Assembly: GCA_019188255.1 (NCBI GenBank)
Contig: JAETXT010000002.1
Location: 434,001 to 498,000, forward strand
Direction: 5' to 3'
DNA: 64,000 bases
Origin: Verticillium longisporum
Taxonomy: Eukaryota; Ascomycota; Sordariomycetes; Glomerellales; Plectosphaerellaceae
Shown here: one piece after another, positions 44,571 through 56,241 of the stretch
How the letters are laid out: each line of letters opens with the position of its first letter
How positions within the stretch are numbered: position 1 is the first letter of the stretch
Program-made: the position numbers and the translations under genes
The notes under the pieces: model-generated
Told to the model about the DNA's origin: nothing
Databases searched by the model: none
What the model saw: the letters and a program-made list of their open reading frames with translations, nothing else

Positions 44571-46574
44571 ATTTAATCGAATCTTTATATAGAAGAAGAA
44601 ATAAATATAAATAGAACTTTAAGCTTCTTTAATAGATATTTATCTCTTTTATAATTATTAGACTTCTCTAAATCGCTTTAGGATATTTATAATATCTATA
44701 TATTATATTAATAGCTAAAGGTAATAATAATAATATCTCCTAGTATTTTATAAATAGTTAAGTATTTATATAAATACTTTTATAGTTACTATTATTATAA
44801 GTATTATTAAGAATTAGGATATCGTTAATTTTATTAATATTCTAGTCTTTAATAATATTTTAATAAATAATATTTATATTTACGAGCTTTTATATATTCT
44901 TTATCCTAAACTATATAAAGAAGATACTATTAAATACTAATTATAATATTATAGTTATATATTTAACTTTATTAGTTATATATTCCTTTATAGCGAGGAT
45001 AGTAAAACGTTTAAATAGGAATCTTAGTTTTTCGAGGATAATAATAGTCTTAATAATATCCTATACCTTTAATAGAAGAAGGGCTTAATAGGAAAGCTTT
45101 ATAATATTATTAAATAAATAAAATCCTCTCTATAATAGAGTAAATACTTCTAATATATTATAATAAAAGAAGCTTAAAGTTAAGAGTTCCTCCTTTATTA
45201 ATAAATAGTAATAGAGCTTTAATTATTATTAAATAACAAAATTTAATAGAATTTAATATATTTAATACTTAATTAAGCTTTAAAGAAGAAGGGCGATATT
45301 TAAGGCTTCTTAATTAGAAATATATATAAAGTCGACCTTTATAAATAAGTTCCTATTAAAGATTACCTCCTCCTTAAAGATTAGCGCCTTTTAATAAAGC
45401 TTTATATTACCCTTAAGCCCCTCTATCGATAGATAATATAAATATAAGGATAAAGTAAAGATAGGAGCTATAGTACCCTCTAGGAGGTTCTCGTTAAAAT
45501 AGAATATATCCTAGAGAGGATAGAGGAGTAGAAAGCGTTTTTTAATAATTTAAATAATAATAGCTAGTAATAGGAAAAGTAGGCCTCTTTAAGTACTTAT
45601 AAGCGAATATAGTATTAGCGAAATAAACGATTTATATTACTTCTAATTAATTAAATACTTCTAGAATATCTCTATAATAAATATATAGATATATTATAAT
45701 GCTTCGAGGCTTTTATTAAAGACTTATATTATTATTTCTATCTATCTATTATTAATATATAATAGAAGTTAAATTAATACTATATAAAGCTTAAAGAGTC
45801 CCCTCTCTATATAGCTATTATAATCCTCTACCCTAGCTTTAGGTATTAATAGCTTTAAATATAGTAATTAAGCCTAGAATAGCTTATATAGCTTTATTAT
45901 ATATAATAAAGCTTCTATTAATAATAGGAGCATTAATATTACTCTCCTTCTATATCCTCCTTAAATCTTTAAAGAGATTATAGCTAAAGCGGCTTTAAAC
46001 GGCTATAGGACCTTTAGCTTATAGCGCCCCCGATGAGCTTCGATAATTAGATATAGAGTAAATATTAGAGAATTCTAGTACTTAATTCTAAGCTTAATAA
46101 ATATCTTAGCCTTAATCTCTTATAAGATTCTATTATTAAGGACCTTATTATTTAGTAATTAAGCCGCTAAGAGGTATATCTTATTATTAATAAATTCGCC
46201 CTTAATATCTTAGCGATATTTACGATATCGGTAGGTTATAAGAGGGCATTTAGCCTCTCGAAGCTAACTTTAATACCGTAGAGGTTAGGAATAGCTTTAA
46301 ATATACTAGAAGAGCTTTAATACTTTAATAACTAGCTTCGTCGAGGAGCAATTTAGCTAGGAGGGTTATATTAGGGCTCGATAGTAGCGAATCGTCTTAA
46401 TACTATGGAATCTAGGTCTTAGGTAGGCTAATAACTATCGTAATAGCTTTATTACTAATTAAATAAATTAGATATTTATAAATAGGACTAAATAACTAAA
46501 TCCATCGAATTCAGCGGACTAAATAACTAAATCCGATACCTATATTTAACTTATTTAGTCGGGGTGCAGCACTG

Positions 46575-46582
46575 ATGAGCGA
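46575..46582. repeat. hAT target-site duplication, right (ATGAGCGA)
   Basis: Partner of 43168-43175, directly outside the CACTG terminus of the hAT element. Confidence 0.75.
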
Positions 46583-46970
46583 TTGGAAATAGCAATGCGC
46601 TTTTGAAATTCCTGCTCCTCCCCAGTTGAGTGGCTCCACCGAGTGGAATCATCCTTGTTGCTAGCCATGGTTATGCGCGGAGATATTGCAGCTTCGAAAA
46701 GAGTGGAGGTCGCTATAAGGTCGTGGTCTAGGGCCTTTTGGAGTTGGAAGTTCTTTGCTCTTCTATTGTCAAGCCCTAGAGCTCATGTTGGCAAAGTTCG
46801 TAAGCGTTTGATGGAGAAAGACTCACAAGGCGAATAAACTATGCGAGCCTAGGAATGCTCGAGTTGGCACTCGGCCAGGAATATGGAAGCCGTTTGTGTC
46901 TTCAAGGGTGCCGAGGTCATCTCTCGATCGGAAATCCCAATTCAGGGCCACGCAAGCTCTCTAACTTGAT
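46583..46970. other. Between hAT and P450 remnant, no supported gene
   Basis: Normal composition. A 64-codon frame at 46643-46837 is unrecognised. If the P450 remnant was once complete, its missing upstream part should have been here, but I cannot recognise it. Confidence 0.4.
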
Positions 46971-47428
46971 CTAGTTGAAATGCGCTGCATGGCGGTCGAG
47001 GATATGACACTCCCAGACGGCACTCTCGTCCACAAAGGGGCACACATTGCCGTAAACAACACGAGTTTCTCCCGTCCTGAAGTATACGAGGACCCATAAA
47101 GTTTCGATATTTACCGCTTCAAGCGTATGCGAGACCATCCTGGCAAGGAGCACACGGCACAGCTCGTGTCGACGAGCCTCAACCATCTGTCGTTCGGCCA
47201 CGGCAAATTCGCCTGTCCGGGTCGATTCTTCGTGGCAAACGAACTCAAACTAGCCTTGTGCCACCTCCTCTTGAAGTACGATTGGAAGTCAGCGCCTGGG
47301 GTCTCACATGACCCTCTCATCTCGGGCACCACGATCATGACAACCCGGAGACCATCCTTCAGTACAGAAGACGAAAGGAGGAAATCGACCTTGAATCTCT
47401 CGAGATCGAAGAGAGAAACCAGTTTTAG
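46971..47428 (+). pseudogene. Cytochrome P450 pseudogene, C-terminal part only
   Basis: P450s are heme-thiolate monooxygenases of the ER. What remains reads MTLPDGTLVHKGAHIAVNN, then a stop (TAA at 47098-47100) inside a DPEKFD-type motif, and then the heme-binding segment [20 protein letters not shown] with its Cys. Near 47330 the frame shifts: the family-typical end [20 protein letters not shown] lies in another phase and stops at 47426-47428. No N-terminal half, I-helix or ExxR was found upstream. The remnant belongs to the same broad fungal group as the intact P450 at 60930 (similar heme region and final basic motif). It is adjacent to the hAT element, suggesting loss of the rest through rearrangement. 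Confidence 0.85.
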
Positions 47429-48106
47429 TGCGTACTGGCCCAGAGCTTTTGCTTCCGGGGTACAGTTGACAGATCCTAGAGGCTATGGCTGGCTGTTGGA
47501 AGGATGCATGCAGCTGGTAGGATCCGGTTCGTTGCTGATGCTCAAAACCTTGCAAATCTGTCGTGAAGGAACCCATGAATGAGTTGGGTACAGCTTTGAC
47601 ATGGCCGGTCCATGAAGGCAGGCCATCTTATCACCTGAAGGATATGTCGATATTGAAGTACAATTTGTTCGCAACAACGATCCGTGTTCATGAAGAGCTC
47701 GGTCAGAGTTCTTCCCACACTAAAGATAGCCCCTAACACCACTGCTAAACCCTGAAAGCGTTGTATGGTTTCATGTCAAGTTACATGCCTCAAATTACAG
47801 TGAACGATGTTGCCACGCAATTCAGTACTCAATGGTGGACTTGGATGTCTTCTGGAAATCCATTGATAGACCGGCGCTGCTACTGGCTGTCGGCCTGAAC
47901 CAGTGTATTGTAATGTACTCAACGACGATGAGACATGATCATTGAGTTTACACGTTCGTCTATGGCAGAAGCATGACACTGTGGTCGGTGCTCTGCAGTG
48001 TGTTTTTGAAGTGCAGAATCCCTGCAGGTCCGATCTTATTGATTGCTCTATACCCAAAATGAAACCCCAACGCCGTGTAATACCAAATGGAACCATGATA
48101 TCCTCC
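47429..48106. other. Intergenic, no gene seen
   Basis: Normal composition between the P450 remnant and the convergent CFEM gene. Only short frames without recognisable content; part is presumably 3' UTR of the CFEM gene. Confidence 0.5.
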
Positions 48107-48818
48107 CTAAATGACAAGAGCAATCAAAGCAAGACTTCCGACTATGCCCAAACTGACACCACTCCGCCCAGCAGCGCTGTCATTGGCATCGGTCGCAGAG
48201 GGCGAGGCACCATCAGCAGTCGCCGCAGCACCCGCAACAATGGCGGACGCAGAGGCAACCTCGCCTGCCGGAGGGTTATTGTTGATTCTGTTGCAAATCT
48301 GGGGCGCAACCTCGGCGGCACCTGTGCGACATATTAGGCTCTGATTCACCCACATATTCTTTCACGGAGAGGGGGGGCAACGTACGTCGAGCATCACTGG
48401 CTCCGCACCCCGAAGACAGAAGAACGCAGGGGCCGATGCTGGTCGCGAGATCGGTGCCGGAGCGGCACAGACACGCAAAGTCGGTGGAGCTGCAACCAAT
48501 GTCGTCGGCGGCGCTGACGAGGCAGCTGACGGCGCACCGTGGGAGCTGGTCGACGAGACCGGGGAGGTTGTCCGAATCGGTGCCGGAGCCGGAGCCGGAG
48601 GTGGACTGACTGTTGGAGGCGGAATCGGTGGGGGTGGCTTGCGGGGCGACACCGGAGGCGATGTCCGAGACGATGCCCTGGGCCCAATCGGGAACCTCGG
48701 TGGGGAGGGAATCGGGGATCTCGACGTTATCGGGAATGTCGATGCTGTCGGGCAGTTCGATCTGAGCGGCGGCGATGCCGAAGAGGAGGACGGCCTTGGT
48801 GAAGATGGCCGAACGCAT
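48107..48818 (-). CDS. GPI-anchored CFEM-domain protein, two exons
   Basis: CFEM proteins are cell-wall or membrane-bound eight-cysteine proteins, some of which bind heme or act in host interaction. Exons 48818-48386 and 48321-48107 give 215 residues. The 64-nt intron has donor GTACGT, branch CTAAT and acceptor CACAG. A signal peptide is clear (MRSAIFTKAVLLFGIAAAQ). A Ser/Asp/Thr-rich linker follows, then the CFEM core with eight Cys: LPRCAVSCLVSAADDIGC, DFACLC, GPC, SSGC and, after the splice, QIC. The C-terminus is Ala/Ser rich and ends GIVGSLALIALVI, a GPI-attachment-type hydrophobic tail. Splicing is needed to supply the eighth Cys and the GPI signal; the unspliced frame would stop shortly after the donor. 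Non-RIPed and apparently intact. Confidence 0.88.
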
Positions 48819-51511
48819 GGTGAAGATGACGAGTGGTAGCGTTGGTGGTTTTGGTGACGTTTGGGGTTTTCAATGTGGATGGAATAGTTTTATGATGTTG
48901 GTCAAGGCTCCAGAACCGGGTATCGAAGTGTGAGACGTTGGAAAAAGAAAGCAACGTTGGGGAGCGACTGTACGAAGTAGAAGGCTGAATGGAGCGGACG
49001 AAGAGGTCGAAGAGGTCGAGAGAAGCAGGAAGAAATGCCAGTGAGCGAGAAAGCGAGAGGAAGGTGAGAAAAATGAAGAGTGGAATGGGAGGCAAGCGGA
49101 AAGAACGACACAAGTATGATTGATTGATAATGCAAGTGCGAGGGCGAGAGAGGTGAATGTGAAGACCACCTGCAAACAGCTAATGACAGGATCAATGTCT
49201 GACAACCAACGAACGAGATGATCTGCGCGCCCCCTCCCCCTTGCCCCTGCCAGGCAATGGACCAGCATGTGGGAGATTTGGGAAGTGACGTCCCACCCAC
49301 CGTTTCCGCCGCAGTGATTCATGTTGATTGATGACCATGACCAGGCAGGTGGGGCGCCGTGATTGATGGACCTGCCTTGGCACGCAATACGGGTGCACTG
49401 CCTCACGCCTAGCAGTGGCGCCCAGCAACTCCCCGAGCTCCCCTAGAAGGCCCCTGAGCTGGTGCCTCGAGGTGATCGGAACGCACTTCCCGAGAGCGAG
49501 CATCTGCCAGCCATTCCACACATCGCCACACCCTTGAAAGGACGCGAGAAATGATGAGGACGTCGACATCCGGACGGCATGAACCTACCAGAATAAGGTG
49601 GGTGGAGTTGAAACGCGAAATCTGGAACATCCACAAGAGGGATCATCAAATCAACATCCCTTACCCCGCCATGGTGAGGAGGAGGGACAGATCCCTCGCT
49701 TTGGCTCTCAATGTGACTCGGTATTCTTTCACACGCCCATCGTGACTCGCCCTGCCGCATTCGCTCTCTCTTCCTCCCAGCAGCTTGGCACCCAGCCATG
49801 CGTTGCCGCATGCCAGGACTGACGACCCACCATGTCGTCGAGGAAGAGTGCAACCTGTCTCACGGCATCCAACGCTGGCTTTCACAACGCGCAGCCCAGA
49901 AGCGTGTTTGTATATCAACGAGGACCGTCCCCGTTAGGCCGTCAGGGCGAGGAACAGGATGCAGATGACGTGAGGCTCGCATTCGCAACACAGATAAGCA
50001 TCTTGCGCGGTACGCTTATGTCATCGTCGTATGCAGGTGACGCATATTTCTTAGAACCCTGCATATAAAGTAGCCTCATCTCATGTCCCACAAATCAGCC
50101 CCCACGGCGCTACCTCTACTATATATAGGATACATAGGTCTAAATAAAAATAGCATTTGCATCGTTGAAGAATGAAATCTTGTTATCCGTATGCAAATAA
50201 AAGGTTCCTAGATAGTAAGTATCAGTTAAATTACAAAATATAATACGAAGAGGTGGCGCGCATAGTTGAATGCTCACTGCTCTAGGGCGGCTGAGGCTAG
50301 AGACGGGTCTTGAGGACTAGGCGGGCGTCACGCCAGGAACACACATTAGAAGCTATATGGCTGTTTTGTACGTGTAAGATGAAGGGATTGAACTATCTGG
50401 GCAGGTAGGCCACGTAGGCTTATACAGATAACGGGGGCACGTGTCAACAAGGCAGGCTACATGCCCAAGGCAGGTCAAGCCACAGGCCATAGGGCAGGTC
50501 GTTCCATTCCATTCATATCAAAGACGTAATCCTAACAACAGGATCACAAGCAACTAACAAGTGAGCCTTCCAACATGAACTCAAGGACTAGCTAACAAGA
50601 GTAGGACAGAATATGCTGTGCTTGATGATACACTAATTTATCACCATAGTAATCAATCTAAAAATGACCTTGTAGTTATTGTAAAGAATGTGCAATGCCT
50701 TGCGCTCGGAGCCACAGCTTGAGGTTCTACATACAGCAACCATACAACCGTTGGAACACCTTTTGCTCTTGGAAGCTAGCAGATCGTCAGAATCACCTAG
50801 CCTAAGGAACATGGAGCGGTCGCAGAAACGGTTATAGCTAAGTAAAAGGGCTTGCGTCCCCGCACAGCCAAACCGTAAGTAACAGAGACTGCTATCTAAT
50901 GAATTACAGTCTCTTAATGGATGAATAGCTGTGATGGGTTATACCCGGTCAAGCCAGTGGTTTGGAACTGCATCCAAGCAGCTAAATCGCAGAGAGGCTT
51001 GTGCACTAAAGCAGCGTCCCCTTCCAGGGCAGCACGTAGAATCCCAGCTGTTGGATTCTACCTTGCCTCTTTATCTCGTGATAACTTGTTCCAGGCCTCG
51101 CTTTGTGAGACGCACAGCGACAAGCTCCTGACAATACCTCAGTGTGAGTGCTCGGCTAGCCGACAACTACGTGACCCCAGCTCAGGCCCTTGGCCACATC
51201 CTTACACAAATGAACCTAAGTGAGTATCAACTTGCTGCATCCGGCGGCGGTGTTGCATAACATGCCTGTGCAATAACCAATGGCTGATGTTCCTATTTCT
51301 ACTACTCAAATCCAGATTCTTCATCTAGGCCTGAACCCCATGTTTATACCATCCTTATACTACTGTACTATCCATACATGGCCAAAATAAAGTTGAAAGA
51401 GAATTGCCAGACTACCTGTACCTTATACCATTCTTTCTGTAACATACCATGGTGCCATTCTCTCTGTAACATACCACGTTATTTGTTGGATCCTCTTTCT
51501 CCCTGGCTTAT
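48819..51511. other. Intergenic, CFEM promoter side and RTA1 3' side; no supported gene
   Basis: 48.8-49.2 kb is purine-rich on the plus strand (pyrimidine-rich leader of the CFEM gene on its own strand). Frames of 60-180 codons on both strands at 48.9-50.1 kb lack any recognisable domain and overlap each other in several phases. 50.1-51.4 kb has no notable frame. No RNA gene recognised. Confidence 0.5.
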
Positions 51512-52520
51512 TCAGGCAAGTGCCTCATTACTGATTCTGGTTCCCTTATTCGACGATCGACGACCCAACGGCAAGCTGAGCCCGACTAGTTCGAGACCAT
51601 TCATCGCGGTTGTCATCTCGCCGCGCAGCAGTATTCCAATTTCGGCAGGGTGGTACCAGTTCAACCACACCATGGTGGCGAACATAAGCAACGCATCAAA
51701 CAAATAGATCCATACCTCGTGGCTGATAAGATATCCGCCGTTACCCTGGTGGTATTCGATGACACGGAATGCGCTGCGGACCCAGACGAGTCCACTCGCA
51801 ACGTAGATGGCGCGCAGGTAGGCCTCCCACCGTACGTGGGGCATCGCAGCCGTGGCCGTGGGCGCGCGTCTCATGCGCCAGTGAAAGAGGCCCGAGACGA
51901 GCACGAAGGTCCCGAAGAAGCAGATCTGGATATAGAGACCGATGATGATCACCTTCTCGCCCGTCTCAAAACCGTCGTCGGAGCTCATGATGCCGCCGCC
52001 GCTGGACTGGGCGAGGAGCGCGAGGATGTCGCCCCCAACAAACAGCTTTGTGAGCCAGCGGCGGCGGATTGGGAGTAGAGCTCACCCTCCGTAGGGAGGA
52101 TGATGCGGCCAAGTATCATGTAGATGGAGGCGGCCATGAGGGCTGGGCCGATGAGAATGAGGACTGATTGAATGACAAAGGCACCAAGGGACCAACAGCC
52201 TGGCTTTTCCCCGGCGCCTATGGCACGGCCGATGTAGCCTACGACTTCGCCTGCGTGAGGAACAGGAAGCAGTCAGCAGAAGTCCCTTGAGTCGCAGCAC
52301 CGGCATGACCTGCCTGTCAAGGGATGGGTGAGGGGGTCTTACATAAACCACCACCAACAAATGCAGCCATATACCACGTCTTGGTCTTGATCATCTGCAG
52401 CATATGGAGGATTGTGGTCATACTAAAGAGCATGATGAACAAAACGGCGGCACCCGTGTTTGGATCATAGCGGTAATAGGCGTACTGGGCGTCCTTGTAG
52501 TTCGGGTCGCATTCACCCAT
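51512..52520 (-). CDS. RTA1-type lipid-translocating exporter family membrane protein, with one-base frameshift
   Basis: RTA1-like proteins have about seven membrane spans and are linked to resistance to toxic lipids and drugs. Exon 1 is 52520-52343 (MGECDPNYKDAQYAYYRYDP, then spans up to MAAFVGG). A 92-nt intron 52342-52251 (GTAAGA...GCAG) restores GLCEVVGYIGRAIGAGEK. Exon 2 continues with ASIYMILGRIILPTEG. At 52071-52073 a G-run is one base short: TEGELYS is in one frame, while the conserved RRRWLTKLFVGGDILALLAQ is in another. The rest (VIIIGLYIQICFFG, AIYVASGLVWVRSAFRVIEY, WLNWYHPAEIG) follows to the stop at 51512. No GT-AG intron can repair the phase, because the 'intron' would delete the conserved RRRWLTK. 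Either a young pseudogene or a sequence error. A start at 52589 is possible but less typical. Confidence 0.75.
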
Positions 52521-52825
52521 CGTGGTGTCGGTGTTGGTCTCGCAAGTAAGTGATGAAAAGATGGAGAGTATAAGATGGCTGGGATTCAAAATGGAAAGGA
52601 GAAATCAGCTCTGAGGAGGCTCTCCTTTTATTATTTGCGAGAGGCAAGCAAGGCAAGGACGCATCATTGGCCTTACAGGCGCTGACTAGGTCTGCATCAA
52701 TTCTTAGGCACTCAGGCCCCGACTTTTTGCTCTATTACATTGCTTCTCATTGACTTTGAAATTGGTGAGTGCTACTAGATTCGCATTATGCCTCTGCCGT
52801 CGCCTCCGGAAACGCGTATTCGGGT
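52521..52825. other. RTA1 upstream region up to the second TIR element
   Basis: About 300 bp of normal composition, probably the promoter of the RTA1-type gene. It ends at the TIR at 52826; the 8 bases before it are ATTCGGGT. Confidence 0.5.
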
Positions 52826-55625
52826 TAGGCTTAGGAATACCTAAAGATTTTGACCTATTAGGTACCTAGAGGCTTAGCGTAAAAACCCAAACCCGCCCAA
52901 AACCTATTACTCTATTACCTAAATGGGTTTTAGGCTTAAATAGGCTACCTAAAAGAAAACCTAAACCTAAATAGGTAGTAGGGCTTAGGTAATTTTAGGT
53001 TATATAATATAATAATATTAATATAATAATATAGGCTATTATAGAGTCTAGGGAATACTATCTAATAAACCTATATTCCTTCCTAGAAAGTAATTTAATA
53101 ATAGAAGGAAGGAATATAAAGTATAAATTATTTAAGTATTTAAACTATTATTTAGATTAGAATTTAAGAATAAATAAGCTTAATAATTATAATTAAATTA
53201 AACCTTAATAAATTAATAATAATTATAATAATAATAGTAATAATAGTAATAATAATAATAGCTATAATAATAATAATAATAATAATAACGATTATTATAA
53301 ATATACTATATAAGTTTTATTTAATAATCCCTATATAATAATTTATATAATAATTATATTATCTAGCTAAATTAGCTACTAGAAAGGCCCCTATTATTAG
53401 GGCCTATAGGGCTATTACTACTAATAAGACTATACCTAGTTAAAGTATAAGCCCTAAGTATAGAGCTACTCTAAAGAAAACGGTAATAGTAGCTAAGCCG
53501 AGAAGCGAAACCGCTAATATATATTATATCCCTATAATAAAAAGAGCCCCCTATATTATTATTAAGCTAGGCTAGATATACTATTAAGATTATCGTAAAT
53601 TATTTATTCTAATATAATAGCCTTATAATAACCGTTTCTAGAGAGATAGTAGTAGGAGATTGCCTATTATTAGAAGTACCCTAGCCTAGTTATTCCTAAG
53701 GCCCCTTTCTATTACTTAGTTTACGAGATCGCCTAGTCCGAGCCTAGTTTAGCTAATATACGTTTTAGAGAGGAGGCCCTCTATATAATCTAGGATATTA
53801 CTAAGTAATAGATCGTAATAATAATATAGGGTATATTATCTAGCTTTATTAATATATCTATAATAATATTAATTATTATAGCTTATATCGAAGGCGCTAT
53901 TTATATTAATTATTAGATTATTATAATTAAAGATTAATATTATATTAAGCATATTACTAAGATTATAGCTTCTAATATAAAGCTCTAGATAGATATAGTC
54001 TATTAATTAATAGATTCTTAGAGAATAGGGTAAATTAAGCTATAACTATAAAGCTAAAGTATATAGCTATTATAGGATTATTATATTTAGAAGCTAAATA
54101 TAGATATTATTTCCTAAATAAGAATAATATTTTATTTTATTATTATAATATATTTAATATATATTACCTTTAAATATATAGCTATAAATACTATAATTAT
54201 TTAAGCTTCTATAGCTTCCTAGAAAATAAGAATAGCTATCGATTATATTCGAAATTTATTCTTACTTTTAAGATCCTATATAATTTTACGAATAAGTTAT
54301 ATAAATACGTTTTTAGGAATTAAAAGTTTAATCGATTATTATAGCTTTTTAATAATTATATTAATTAAATTATTAATTATAATATAGATATATATTAAGC
54401 TATTTAAGATTTATTTCTATTTCGCTACTTTAATCTATATTTTATAAATAGAATTTATTAATTTTTTAATTATTTTAAAATAATCCGATAATACTAAGGA
54501 AGCTTCCTCCGCTAATCTTTAGTCTAGGGCTAGGGTAATAGCCTAAATCCTATCTAGATAATCGACTAAGGGTACCTTTACCTAGGAAGAGATTACCCTA
54601 GCCTAGGGAGAGAGGGTAGCTCTACTTTATCTCTCTAATTAATAGCCCGATTTAAATAGGCTAAAGTACTATTAAGGACTAATAATAGGATAAATAGAGT
54701 AAGAGTCTCCAGTACCTCGGTTTCTAGATTAATAAAAGATCTCGTTAATAAGGTAATTAGAGTAGAAAGGCGTAATATAGTAAAAGAATAAATAGTAATA
54801 GAAAAGGAGAATTTAAGGTATTAAATTAAGGAGATAGGTCCTAGGATAAAGGGGCATTTTATTATATAATAGAATATCATCTCCCGAATCTATATTTATT
54901 TCTATATTTATCTAATAAGATTTAATAACCTTTATCTAAAAATATTTATTAAATTATAAAATAAGCTCCGATATATATAGAAGTTAAATCTCTAATATCC
55001 TTCTAGATCCGCTATTAAGCCTATTATACTAAGCCTCTTCTAAGATATTAATTATTATATATAGATTAATATACTTATTAGGCTATTATTAAATCGATAT
55101 ATATATTTATTCTAATAAAAAATAAGAAGTATAATATAATTAATTCGAATTATTATTATAGTTTTAATATAGGGTTTAATAAAGTAATAGACTTTTAAAC
55201 CTTTATAAGCTATTTATTAATATTTATATCTATTAAGCTATAATATAGATATATTTCTATATTAATATAATAGTATTAAAGGGGGAGCTATAAATTATCT
55301 ATTAAACTTATTTAACTATTATAAAGTACTTAAACCTTTTAAAGGGGTCTATTATAAAGACCTTAGCTCTCTAATACTATTTTAGTTTAAAGGCTTACTA
55401 GAATAGATCTAATCGGAGTAATAATAAAGGTATAAACCTAGATATTATAAGAATAATATATATATAGAGCTAAGTATAATAATTATATAATAATTATTAC
55501 TAGAATATAATATTATCTATTTAATATTTATATATTAAGTTTATATTTATTAATTATATTATTTCTATAGCTCTTCTATTTAATATAGTCTCTAATCTAG
55601 ATTTTTATAACCTCCTCGAAGTATA
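52826..55625. mobile_element. Second copy of the TAGGCTTAGG TIR element, left part only, RIPed
   Basis: Starts with TAGGCTTAGGAATACC and aligns with the complement of 36618-35079, then with 32013-33218 in direct orientation, then with the complement of the 60 bases left of 30152. It ends at a pogo element and does not resume on the other side, where copia LTR sequence lies instead. Same CpA/TpG depletion and trinucleotide runs. This copy gives the undisturbed order that reveals the inversion in the first copy. Confidence 0.8.
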
Positions 55626-55732
55626 ACGTAATCCACAAGCGAGTGGTTCACCCATGCGAGTGGTTCACTTCACCCCGACCCGACAAACATTCCGAGGAAA
55701 ACCTCAACCCAAACGCCGTAAATCAATTAAAA

Positions 55733-56241
55733 TCACTCCTCCTCGTCTTTTGCAGACGATGAGATAGCTACCTGACAAGTTCTCGCGTTGTGGCCGGTCT
55801 TCCCGCATACGCTACAGCATCGTTTCTTCGGCTGGGACCACGACGCGGGACCCGGGTTCTGCAGCGTTTCCTCTTTTATCTGGATATCTACTTCCTTCTG
55901 AGCAATCTTGTCCTGTCCCTCGCCTACAGCCATGCTTCCTCCTTCCCGGAGACGTAGCTTTTGGCCCTCCGGCGTCGGCTTAGTGTAGCATTTTCCTCTC
56001 GAAGGATCATAACCTCTGACTTCAAAAGAGCGATCTGGTGCATAACACCCCGCGTCCCCTTCGCAAGATAGTCAACAGCATCTAAAATTGACGTTGGGGA
56101 GCTTCCCTGGTGGCGTGAGATTCGCCCTTTGATGAAGTCAGTCTGGGAACCTGCCTCGAGCAGGTTAGTGGGCGTCTTAGAGACCCAAGAATCACGCTCC
56201 CCGTGGGACGTCCCCGGAGGCGTCGTCGTCCTCAACCTCAC
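55733..56241 (-). pseudogene. Transposase C-terminal ORF2, family B copy 3, frameshifted
   Basis: The ORF2 frame runs from 56241 but is broken by the lost T near 55958, after SRRRRAK. The zinc-knuckle part (CSVCGKTGHNARTC) therefore lies in another phase (55933-55733). This is the only difference seen from the other two copies. Confidence 0.8.

Larger units (their letters stand above)
43176..46574 (+). mobile_element. RIP-degraded hAT transposon with 8-bp TSD
   Basis: Ends TAGTAATGCACCCCGATTAA (43176) and the complement of CAGTGCTGCACCCCGACTAA (46574), flanked by ATAAGCGA (43168-43175) and ATGAGCGA (46575-46582). CAGTG-type termini and an 8-bp TSD are hAT features. Plus-strand decayed translation shows YYIKLKESPLYIAIIILYPS at about 45777-45836 and the hATC dimerisation region at about 46186-46330 (KRAFSLSKLTLIP, then LNILEEL), both typical of hAT transposases. 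RIP stops (TAA/TAG) inactivate it. Removing the inner solo LTR leaves about 3.1 kb, a normal hAT length. Confidence 0.87.
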
